From NCBI GenBank assembly GCA_022702545.1, contig JAHRBC010000002.1:6882001-6946000 (forward strand): 64,000 bases of DNA, read 5' to 3'. Positions 30,540-42,939 of the stretch are shown one piece after another. The stretch is from Phycomyces nitens. Lineage: Eukaryota; Mucoromycota; Mucoromycetes; Mucorales; Phycomycetaceae. Numbering within the stretch: position 1 is the stretch's first letter; the number at the start of each line of letters is the position of its first letter. Both the position numbers and the translations under genes were made by a program. The notes under the pieces are model-generated. The model was not told the origin of the DNA and made no database searches. It was given only the letters and a program-made list of their open reading frames with translations.

Positions 30540-32030
30540 ATACCAAAATTGATGCTAATGAGTAGGAGGCAGAAGAGGTGGAAATAGGGACAGAAAAAGG
30601 TGTCGGTGCAAGGATCTTATGGATGCTTTATCAATAAGTCTGTTATCCATAAAGTACATAGAGAGAATAAAAGAGAGATCAAGTAAAGGTGATGGGATGG
30701 GGGGTGGAAGAAGCCAAAAACAATAGACCATTCTATCAGTATCAATGTTGCCGAAGAAATGGATAATGTAGTTCCGTATTCGTTGACAATTACCACAAGG
30801 TCTGGTATAGAGCCGACCATTGTCAGTTAACCAAAAGGCATTCGAGACAACAAGTGACTTTTGATTTACTCCTAAAGGGACAAAGGAACAGATAAATGTC
30901 CAAACAAAAGCCAAAATGGAATCGGAAACTACCAAAAGTTCTGCACTGAGTACAGATGGAAGAAGATCGGAGAGTATACTGAAGCATGCACAGTGAATTG
31001 GCAGTAGAACATTAGCCCAACTCACAGTACTACAAGGAAACAGCAGATCTATGCTAACAGAAGAAAAACAGAAGGGAAGAGAAAATAAAAGTTCTAGAAT
31101 GGTAATAAAGACAAACTGAGATAATGATCGAGAATACAAAATAGGAAGAATATATTGCCTTTGGAGAATAGGTTGTTGGTGGGCAAGGAATGACCAACTA
31201 GAGCTGCAAAAACCAAGGTGGAGAAAAAAATAAATATAATTGCGTATAGCAGCAAAAAAAAGAGAAGGCTACCCTGTCGAAACTTACGACCTTACTCAAA
31301 TGAGGGAGGAATATAGCTATTAACATGTATCTAGGCTGAGAAAAAGAGGGCGCAAAAAAATCAGGGAACATGGTAGGCATACCTAACAGTACCATGAAGA
31401 GACAAAGGTAAGTGCAATGGACCCCGTATAATTTCTATTGATAGAGGAGACCACCTCTAGAATTATTGGTGAGTTGGTAACGAGTAATAGTCAGACGAGA
31501 CCAAAGTCCATTGTCTGCAATGAAGCGATCAAGTATAAACCCCGTTTAAAAGGAGGTAACCAGAGGGCCAATTCAACATCTTAGATTGAATGTGAACATC
31601 TTGGTAAATATCTTGGTGAAGATTTTTGCATTGCAATTGATAAAGGAGATAGTGAGCCTATTCCAAAGGGGTGTCAGGTCACCAGCCTTTGGGAACAGGA
31701 CCAAAACTGTTTCAAGCCGCGAAGGAGTAAACCCACCAGAGACGACATCCTGATACACCTCAACAGTAAGAGACTGGATGGCGGGATAAACAAGTAAATG
31801 CAAATACAGAGGGTACGGCAGTCTATCCATGTCAGGGATAGACTTGTTTGGGGTGTTCTTGAGCACATACTGGAGTTCGTCCAGCGTCCCTTTAAAGATC
31901 AAGGGAACAAAGTTATCCGAAAATGGCTTGTAGAAGGAGGGAATGAGCGGCTGAGAGATCAATTACTTTTTGAGAGTATATGGATCGATAAAAAGAGCCT
32001 GTGTGTCCAAGCAGATCTACGAGTGAAATA
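30540..32030 (-). pseudogene. Decayed LINE (reverse transcriptase and thumb)
   Basis: The minus-strand translation runs in LINE order. An N-terminal RT block has VLVLFPKAGDLTPLWNR and SFINCNAKIF (about 31700-31580), then RFIADNGLWSRLTITRYQL after a shift (about 31530), then a degraded middle. A thumb part with VWTFICSFVPLGVNQKSLVV (about 30900) matches VWTATPPFALPKINLKQIF of the 1-2.1 kb LINE. Several frameshifts and stops interrupt it. The YADD region is not recognisable. It is inactive. Confidence 0.75.
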
Positions 32031-33417
32031 AAGGTGGTCACTACTGCTGAAAAATTCCAAAGCACTATAGTTATTACTTGCCCAGATATCTGTTCTCTTC
32101 AAATAGATGTTCTCAAACAGTACATGACTTTTACTTTTAATCTATAATAGTCTAGATAGTTGATTTTTTTGAATATAGTTTATAGAATATCTTTACAACT
32201 AGACTCATACTGAGTTTTAGAATCTAACATGTTAATATACTAGTTGGATATTTATTAAAAATTATCCATCATCTATAAAATTATAGTTATGAGCGATTAC
32301 TGTTAGGATGCTTATACTTCTTCTTCTTTTTTGGCAGTGATGGCTTGGTCTGCAAAAATAAAATATATTCAATCACAAAAGCAGATAAACAAACCAATGG
32401 AAGGAGAACCATGAGCTGAATATTTCATCTGACTGGGCTCATCAAAACCCAGGTATTAACCCTATTATACATATCTTGGCAAGAGAACCTGGTCAGACAT
32501 GTACGATTTGTATAGTATGTGGCACTTTTTTACCATTCTTTGGAAATAGAGGGGAAGAATATGTCACAAGAATAATTAAAAGAGACCAGTACCAAGCATT
32601 CAACAAATGTGTCAAGCGGTTGTTGATGCTAAAAGTTAGCAGGTTAAATATTTATAAACGATTCATACAACTATATATTTTGATGGTTGATACTCTCCAT
32701 TTTCTGCGCATATGGCGTGGACCATGCGCTTATTATTATTATTATTATTACATTTTATTTGGTATTAGAAAAGTATGTATACTCTTACAGCTTAATAGGC
32801 ACTAAAAGGTTGAACTTTTTTTTTTCATACCTGGTGCACAATTGACTAATTTTGTTGGCCATTATTGAATATATATATATATATTGAATTGTGGTTAGTA
32901 TTCTGCATAACGTTTGGATATTTGACCATTTATTTATATATTTAAATAGGTATATTATCTATAAACATCCATGTCTATGCCACCTAGATAGCTCTACATA
33001 CTATACTGCTATTAGGCTACAGACCTTTATAAACTAAATCTCTAAAGCGTATTCAATCTAAAAAAGATATGATTGCTTAAAGTTGTCTTACACTAAATCT
33101 TGTTTAATTAGGTACAGAGCATATGGAATTCACAACTGTACTACGAAACATCAAACTATCTTTACAGTACCAAGAGGTTATTTACCAGAGTCTCTCTCTT
33201 TTTTTTTCCGGCAGTTGTCATAATCTTGACGGCCTACCCAATTACAGGGACCTTTGGTGTAAACCAAATCAAAGGCTCTTATATTTATTCAGCAATGTCT
33301 GGACTCCCGCCGCCAAAGACAAACCTATTTAAAACACCAGTCTGGCCCCATAAAGTTCCTGCTATAATCCTTTCTTCTTCTTTTTTCTTTAGCATACTAC
33401 ATATCCGCTTGACAATC
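32031..33417. other. Intergenic boundary between accessory and core DNA
   Basis: No supported gene. AT-rich, with a (TTA)n tract near 32729-32750 and a (TA)n tract near 32868-32882. The last 200 bp form the promoter region of the flavin oxidoreductase at 33418. Confidence 0.5.
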
Positions 33418-34705
33418 ATGGAAAACACTATCCTAGGATCCAACTTTATGAACCCTGCTGGTGTTCCGTTTATTGCAGAAGAAGCCGAGGGAGTCAAGCT
33501 CTTTGAACCCATTACCTGTAAATCCGTCACTCTGCATAACCGTGTAGTAGTCTCTCCGATGTGTATGTACTCTGCTGAGGATGGCATATTGAATGATTTC
33601 CATTCCACACACTATGGAACCATGGCTACCCGTGGTGCTGGTCTTATAATTGTTGAAGCAACTGCTGTTGAGCCACAAGGACGCATTACTCCCTGTGATT
33701 CTGGCCTCTGGAAGGATGAACAGATTGAACCCTTGAAAAGGATCGTTAATTTCATAAAGTCCCAAGGTACTGTTCCTGGTATTCAGATTGCTCATGCTGG
33801 TCGCAAGGCTTCTACACTTCCTCCTTTTGTTGGTGATGGACTTGCAAACGAAGAGAATGGAGGATGGCCAGATGATGTTCGTGGTCCAAGCGAGCTCAAG
33901 TTTGCAGATCATTATTGCCAGCCCGTACCACTCAGCCAGGAAGGCATAAACGAACTTGTGCAAAAGTGGGCTGATGCTGCTGTCCGTGCAGACAAAGCTG
34001 GTTTTGAGGTCCTCGAGATCCATAGTGCTCATGGGTAAGAAGTCTTTGGTTAATTATGTGATATGTTGTACGAATTACCTGTACATTTCTTCTAGTTATC
34101 TGTTGCACAACTTCTTGTCTGGTAACTCCAACAACCGCACTGACGAGTATGGCGGATCCCTCGAGAACCGTATGCGATTCCCACTCGAGGTTGCAAGAGC
34201 CGTCCGTGCCGTGTGGCCCGACCACAAACCTCTCTGGCTTCGTCTTTCGGCTACGGACTATGCCAATCCTGAACCCATGGGACAAGATGAGAATGGCTGG
34301 GACATATTCCAGTCCGTCGAGTATGCAAAAGCATTAAAGGATATTGGAATCGATGTTATTGATGCCTCGAGTGGCTCAAACCTTTCTACTGTTGGCTACC
34401 CTGCTCCTTCTTTATTCCAAGTTGACTTTGCAGAAAAGATCAAGCAAGAGGCTGAAATATCGACTGCCGGAGTAGGATACATTTGTACCGGTAAGCAGGC
34501 GGAAGGTATTCTCCAGGCTGGCAAGGCAGACTATGTACTTATTGGTCGCGAGTATCTTCGTCGTCCAACCTGGGTTATGGATGCCGGTAAAGAGCTTGAC
34601 GTGGATGTTACGCTTCCAAAGCAATACACATGGGCCCTGCGTATGTCCCGTCACACGAACAAGAGTGCGATGGATGAGTACTACCTTCATCACCCTTCAT
34701 CATGA
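33418..34705 (+). CDS. YqjM-like NADH:flavin oxidoreductase (OYE family), paralog 1
   Basis: Two exons (33418-34034, 34096-34705; 61 bp GTAAGA...CTAG intron), 408 residues. This is an FMN-dependent ene-reductase TIM barrel that reduces activated C=C bonds with NAD(P)H. Visible motifs: PMCMYSAEDG, with the Cys that tunes FMN in YqjM; EATAVEPQGRIT; QIAHAGRKAS; the active-site HSAHG, split by the intron; [16 protein letters not shown]; and IGREYLRRP near the C-terminus. These are YqjM-class rather than classical yeast OYE motifs. The ATG at 33418 gives a start comparable to paralog 2; an upstream in-frame ATG at 33226 would add a 64-residue extension not shared by it. It probably acts in the cytosol in xenobiotic or oxidative-stress metabolism. 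Confidence 0.93.
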
Positions 34706-35400
34706 AATATAATTTGTAGGTTTTTTTTAAATATAAAAATATAATTTATTTTTGACAATATATCAAATACCACAAGCAAGTTAAACCAAGGTAAAATAGT
34801 GAAGAGAATCTGGTGCTGGTGTATTTTCGAGTATACACTTTATCGAAATAATGTGATATGATAAGGGGTTGGCATGGATACTTTTGTTGACAAGAACTTA
34901 TATCCTGCTACAAGTTTCTATTTGTATAACTTGGTAAATATCGGTGGTGGTATGTGTACTGTGTCTAGTTTATAGCAACCATAGAGTTGGCTTCAATGTA
35001 TGGTTTTTGTAGTAGATCCACTCAAAATACATGCTCTGGATCTCATGCTTATCAAGGTTGCCTTTGATCCCAGTTTATATACTTGGATATTATTTGTAGA
35101 TCAAAACCATTGACAATAAAGTAGATTGAATCCAAAGTAACCCAAAGAAAAACCGATCACCAATTCAGATTTTTTTTTAAAAAAAGAGTAATCGAATAAG
35201 CAGGCCTTTTCTCTTTTGTATAATCTAACCGTTTATTCATTTGTTTATTTATTTATAGTTATTTGTAAGAATTCAGGATTGTTATTAAGGACTTGGATCT
35301 TGGTTATTTCAAAAGGTCTGCAAATGCACTAGTGAGAGAAAACACATAAAAAAATATAATCAAATGTTAGCCTATATTCTCCCAATTCTTTGAATCCAAC
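34706..35400. other. Intergenic between convergent genes
   Basis: 3' flanks of the oxidoreductase (left) and the ArfGAP gene (right). AT-rich, no gene seen. Confidence 0.5.
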
Positions 35401-36785
35401 TTACTCATAGGCAGGTGGCTGCTTTGGTGTGGTTTCCTGGACAGGGTTCATGGAAAAGAACTGGCCGCCTTGTGGAAGAGTGTTTCTTTGAGGCTGCTGT
35501 TGCTGCTGTTGGTATTGCTGCTGCTGGTAAGATTGCTGCTGTTGAGGCTGCTGAGGCTGCATAAAATCATTTCTAGTCGAGTTGCTGCTGTCGACAAATG
35601 AACCCCACACATTGGTATACAGATCTGGCTGGGGAGCAGCAGGCTGTGTATTTAAAGACATGCCCGCAAACTGCTGCTGATAACTGTTTGAATTGGTTTG
35701 GAAGCCACCATTCATTGACTGCATGCCTGGGTTTGAAGGTGCCTGTCCGTACAAAGACAGGATCGAGGATTTCAAGGCATCGTGTTTGGGCTTTGATGAT
35801 TCTACAGTAGGCGAAGAAGCCTTGGGAGTAGAACTAGGACTGCTGTTGAAGAAGAAGTCGGCGCCCTGAAGTTGTGCAACAGCAGAAGTATTGGTCTGCT
35901 GGGGAGAGGGAGAAGATGAACCAAGAAAGGCATCGAGGTTGGCAAACTCGGACTGTCTAGGCTTGGGTGGGGGCGTGGCTGCAGAGGCCGGCTGAGAGAC
36001 TGGCTTTACACTGGGTTTGGAACTATTTTGCTGTACGGGTTTGCTCACAGCAGCCTATGGACCAATTTGTGAGCAAACATGAGCCCATTATCCCTCCTCT
36101 CTCATTGCCCATTTTTTTTTGCTTCTCCTTTTATGATCGTTACCTCTGGTTCGCGTTCTCCACCTAGTGTGCTGGGGTCAGGTATAGGTCCTCTCATTGC
36201 CCATCTCTTTTGTTCGTATTTTGTACGGATCCATTGGTCAATGTTACTCTCAGATGGCGTCTTTTCCTTCAAGTTTGCTTCCCAGTATCTTTATGATAAC
36301 CAACCAACCAATAAATAAAAGGAAGGTGGCTAGTTTTATATTTTATAAATCTGCTTACATGTTTGCGCGCTCGTTTCCCCACTTGATCATACTCTCAATC
36401 TGATCGGGTATCCAGGTATCCAGATCCACAGATTTAACTGACCAGACAAAGAGATCCATGGTCTGTTAAATCAAACACCCAAACCCTGGTCTGGTAAGTC
36501 TTACCTTTGCTAATGTGTGTTCCCATTGAACGATGAACACCTGAACAGCGAATGCATACAAAGATGCCTAGATTCCAAGATGCCCAACGAGGATCTAATT
36601 GTAATTTTTGGGGAGAGGGGTAATGTAAGCTAGCTTGCAAGATTTCCATGGTTTAGATTGAGATTACCTTTACGCTTGCAATCTGCACAGTACTTGTTTG
36701 CAGGCTTCTGCAAGAGGTCTTTGAGTATACGTGTATGCTTGTCATTCAGACTTTTGTCGGCCGTTCTCGTGTATCTAGTCGACAT
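35401..36785 (-). CDS. Arf GTPase-activating protein (AGE2/SMAP-like)
   Basis: Five exons (36785-36668, 36594-36505, 36437-36359, 36288-36144, 36054-35401), phases consistent, 361 residues. The ArfGAP zinc finger is CADC, 16 residues, then CIRC, formed across intron 1. The arginine finger lies in [13 protein letters not shown], followed by [20 protein letters not shown] and the YWEANL / [10 protein letters not shown] end of the domain (residues about 10-140). The rest is low-complexity Ser/Pro/Gln, with a poly-Gln tract near residues 310-330 encoded by CAG/CAA. It stimulates GTP hydrolysis on Arf during vesicle budding at Golgi or endosomes. Domain order and length fit Age2/SMAP; the exact subfamily is not certain. 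Confidence 0.92.
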
Positions 36786-36881
36786 TGTTGCAAAATATAA
36801 TGTGTATATAAATGCACCAACCAACCAAACAAAATAAAATAAAAGGAAAGGAAAGAAAGAAAGAAAGAGAGAGAGGGTCAC

Positions 36882-38122
36882 AAAACTCCCAAGGATGAAC
36901 TGTATGTCCGTAATTCAATTGCAAACTCAGCTATTTACAAAGTCCAAATCCTAGGAAAAATGCAATGAATAGGTTTACAGGCACCAGGTTGGTTAGATAA
37001 CAATGATTGGATTTCTGAAAACATGTGTGTGTAATTGACTAGCCAACTTAAATGTCGTGCTCTAATTCTAGCTATCCTCTGACTAGTTATTTTGTTGGCT
37101 GTTTAATGTCTACATGTTTTCCTTTAAAAAAAAAATCACTGCTATAATCTTGGTGCAGAATCACAAAGCTAAATTTTAATATATGGGATCAATTTTGGGA
37201 AAAATAGAAAAGGTCTTGTTCTCTAGTCGTTTGGACTAGGATTCTACTTTATACCAAAACAAGTTTAAACCGTCGAATAATTGACTAATAAACTTGCAAG
37301 TATAAGACAAAAAAAAAAGTGGCTCGTTGCAAGTGTGTGTGTTTTGGCTCTAGATGTAATACAAAACATGCTGTGTCTGACTTTTAAATGCAAGCCATTG
37401 TTGTGTGAATAGATAAATTTCCTTTTATAAACACTTCTTCCGTAGACTCCGCCAGATATTTACAGTCTTTAAACATGACCTTGGTAAATATATATAAAAA
37501 AGAAGAAGCAGCAGCAACCAAGGCACAGTAATAACATTAATTTTTTATAAGTGTTTTAGCCTGTATACAGTACAAATCTATTGATAATCACGTCAATGGC
37601 ATTGAGAGTGGAATTAGGATGAATAAGCCAGATTGAATAGATAAATTGACAAATGTGAATATTGACACTTTTAATTGATATCCCAAAAGTTCAAGAAAAT
37701 AATGAAACCAAGGGTACCCCCAATTGGTTTCACAAGTAGTATTGTTGATTTAAATCAAATGGATTCTGACAATCATGTCTTGGTAAATTCCATGTACACC
37801 TCCAAGCGTTTGTTTGTCTACATTAAACCAGATCAAGAAGTATTATTATTATTATTCTAAGTAGTATAATCTACTGTTTATCTCGTTATAATATTCATAT
37901 AAATCTTGTTAAAAACATCACATCTTCTTGACATGTTGAATTGGATTTGAATACTTTTGATTATTATTATTATTATTATTAGAAAACAAAATGATAATAG
38001 ATGAATGCTATCTTGACATTTTTATCTAGTATTATATTACAAACGTCGAGTGCTTTTTAAAAGTGTACTATAGTTTTATACAACATACAAGATCCCACCA
38101 TTTATCTCTCTTTCTCTATTTC
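36882..38122. other. Intergenic
   Basis: No supported gene. AT-rich, with (TTA)n-type tracts near 37845-37857 and 37962-37980. An ORF of 61 codons at 37675-37860 ends in the repeat and is probably chance. Confidence 0.5.
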
Positions 38123-39412
<1,290 letters not shown>

Positions 39413-42400
39413 TATTTTGTTTGTAGATAAAGTAAGGTTGAAAACTAACCGTAAAGGAAAAAAAAGGGCTCTATTTATTAGATTTATATATTTGCTACTT
39501 TAGTAATCAAGGGTCGACCTTTGCTGATTAATGCAATGACTGAGAGTCAAATCTGAATTTGACTATATGATTTCAGATTCAATTCAGAAAAAAGAAGAAA
39601 AAACTTTTTAGCAGTTTATTTGGTCTGGCTGCCAGAAAGAAACAGAATAGATTTGGTCGCCAAAGCGGGCTATACTCTATGGCTAATGTCCTTTGTTGGC
39701 TGCAGTCTTGAAAGGCCCTTGGAGATACTACTACTACTACTACTTTCTTTAGTTTGGAGCAGATATATACATATATATCTTGTGAAAAAGTGGCCATTAG
39801 AATCAGGGGGTTTGAATATCTAGCTTTGATAACATCATTGAAATTGTTAGAGTTTGGTGTTTACGGATAAATTATATGCTGTTCTAGAAAGATCTTTGTG
39901 TTTTTGCCTGCCTTCTCAATCGTCTTTTGTATACTTGTTCTATTTATCCCAATCGTCTGATCGAGCACCTCGACGCTCTGGATAAAATATATCAGTATTC
40001 TGGAATAATTTGTATTGGGAATTTGTGACAAGTAGCAACAGAGACTTTGTGTTTCTGATTTGGTTTACCTCGTGTCGTACACGATCCATATCTCGACACA
40101 CATCGTCCTAGGAATAGACAATAGTTACTAGCGGTTTCTTTTGGGGATTCACTGCCAAAACAGCTGCAGCAGATCTCTAGGCACTGTAGTATAGGTGATA
40201 TCTGCCAGAATTAGACCTAATGTGCCTAGATTTAATATTAAATTATCCAATTTTTTTGGCAGTACATTTCCAATGGTATACTCTGGGTCCTTTAGATAAC
40301 AGGCGCCAAGCACAAGTGTAAATGTGGTTCCCCCCCGCTTTTAAATGTAATACAAGGAGATATTGATGATAATCGAACCCAAGAGAGAGGTACGATATTT
40401 GAGATTGCACCTTTATTAATCCTAACAACAATTGTATCAGGACTTGTGATTGGTCGAAATTCAAGTCATTAATGTACACAATGCCCGACCGTGGATTGCA
40501 TTGTATAATTATCGATAAATGCAAAAAGAAAAAGCGGCCTACTACCTATTATTGTTATTATTATTATTATAATGGCCATGATTGGCCCAGTAGGGTTTGA
40601 TATACTCTATATATAATTATTGTAGGGACAACGGATTTGTAGTGTTTGGGCAGTGTATATAAGCTCTAACTCTATACAGTCTCAATATGATGAACGGATG
40701 ATGGCTTGGCAATCTGGCAAGACCAATTGGTGCCAGAAACCCATAGGTATACAAAATGTCTTTAATTTTTTTGAAACACAATCATTCCCCCTTTTTATAT
40801 TTCACATGAATGTGTATGGTGCCAGATGGGCAAGTCTTGTCTTGTCTTGTCTTGTATGTTTATAATACAAATACATCATATGTATAGATATATCAACAAA
40901 TTAACAAATTAACAAATTAACAAATTAACAAGACCAAACCTATCATCATTAGGCACCACCATATGTTTAACAGGCACTTTTCTAGTCACGTGGTAATGAC
41001 GCAACGAGCATACTGCGGAGATTAAAAATAGGGATGGGATGGTCAGCCATTCGTTTGAACCATGACGCTATTTTATAAATATATTCCCCCTTTTTATTTA
41101 TTTATTTGTTACTGCCGTCCATGCCGTCAAAGGCCACAACCTTTGGGATGATGAAGATTCTTCATCTCGAGTGCCGCCAATCATGCGGCGGCTAATCTAC
41201 CAGCAACAGTTCAAGGTAACCCACCAAAACCATCTTTGTCTGCAAATACCATTTAACATTTAGTACATGACAGAGAGAGAGAAACTCGATTGTTTTCAAT
41301 AGTAATCTGACACTCCTCGTAGTCGCACTCCAAGGCATGAACTGCTGCACCCACCCACACACCCCCATCCATCCAGTCTCTACGTTCCACTTCAATTCTG
41401 ACTCGCACCATGACATTCCAACATCTTTTTTAATTTCGGTACGTTTCAATCATTGTTTTCCTTGCAAGAGAGAATGGTAGCAAACGAGTAAGGTTTCTTC
41501 TACCAGACGAGTTTGATATTCTTTGATTGATTGATTGATTAGTGTGTGTACCGTGAAATGTTTTATCTAGCTCTTTTTCTTTTAAGTGTGTATGTGTGTT
41601 TTTTTGGCAAGCCACGATTATATCTTGGACTCGGATCTATTTAAACATGCTACTAGACGTCGTATTGTTGTGGATATATGTTTCCTGTACATATATCTAT
41701 ATCTATCTATATCTATCTTAAATACCTGGAAAATATTGGACGATTTCGACTGTGCCAAATGATCAACATCAAGCACTTTACACGACACTTGGCCAAAAAA
41801 AGAGAAAAATGAAAGAAGAAGGAGTGGGTTCGCTGAATCTTGAGTGGCAGATGCAGGATACAGGATACAGGATACATACAGGATGCCGACAAAGCCAGAC
41901 GGACCTTGTAGTGTTTAATGGACTGGGAGCACTTGACAAAAACAAAATATGCTCGGGGGCTCTTTATTTCTTCCTGGTAGAACCCCCACGGATCGAAAGC
42001 AGCTTTTTAATGGTGCTGCTGCAGCCTAGCCTTTGATGATATTTCTTAGTCGATTGTAAACATGAAACATATTGATAAACTCGATACATTTGAGAATATA
42101 ATGTGAGGTGGGTGGGCTCTTGTATTTGTAATATATAATAATAATAGTAATGGGATTTATTAATTCAGAATTGCAAAAGAGAAAGATAGATAGAGAGATA
42201 TTTACATATACATATTTGGGTGCCATGGTATTGAAAGTATTTCAAACACCGCAGCAAATATATATATATATCACCCAAGCCAGTCTGTGTATGTGTGTGT
42301 GTGTGTGTGGGATTTGTGCGAGGTTATTCTGATCGCTGTTCATCCAATTGTAACAGACATGCCAGTGAGGTTGCAAAAATAATAATAAAGAAACAAATTC

Positions 42401-42939
42401 ATTTATTATAATATACACATGTGTGTATATGTTATTTGTACCCTGTGAAGATCAACTTTATTTGCAAGATCCAAAACATTTGCTGGATTTCAGTAGATTA
42501 CATTAATCAAATTAATAAAGCATTTGGATATTCAATTACAGATTCAATAAAAATACACATTCATTTTATTTTTATTTTTAATTTTTGTCTTTATTCATTT
42601 GCTTTTACTAATATCAAAGAAACGAGCATACAGAATGTACATATTTTTTTTTTGGTTTGGTTTGGTTTGTATGTGGATGTGGGTGTATATATGTAACTTT
42701 TCAAGAGATATAACAAGTATTGATTGGTTGATTGATTGGAGCGTATTTTGAGAGTGAAATAAAGAAATTACAATAGTGAAATGAATAGAAAATGTTGGAC
42801 ATGAGAGAGATAAAGAGAGAGAGAGAGAGAGAGAATGAAGGACCTATATAGATGTATATATACACACAATCAAGAAAAGAAGAAAAGAAAAATAAACAAT
42901 AAAAAAAAAGGTGGTGGTGGTGGTGGTGGTGGTGGTGGT
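39413..42939. other. Long intergenic region with simple repeats
   Basis: No gene I can support across 3.5 kb. Contents: a (TAC)n tract near 39727; (CTTGT)n near 40837; about 4.5 copies of an AACAAATT unit at 40894-40931; (GATTGATT)n near 41525; (GATACAG)-type repeats near 41865-41882; (TG)n near 42290-42308; (GA)n near 42818-42833; and (GGT)10 at 42910-42939. A possible short spliced gene near 41.1 kb is listed as a finding. Two spaced TATA-like AT tracts have no ORF to attach to. Confidence 0.5.

Noticed and set aside
32476..32805. 109-codon ORF
   Set aside because: It includes a poly-Tyr run from a TTA microsatellite, has no homology I recognise and no promoter.
40837..40931. CRISPR-like array from the CTTGT and AACAAATT repeats
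   Set aside because: These are head-to-tail microsatellite units without spacers in a eukaryotic genome.
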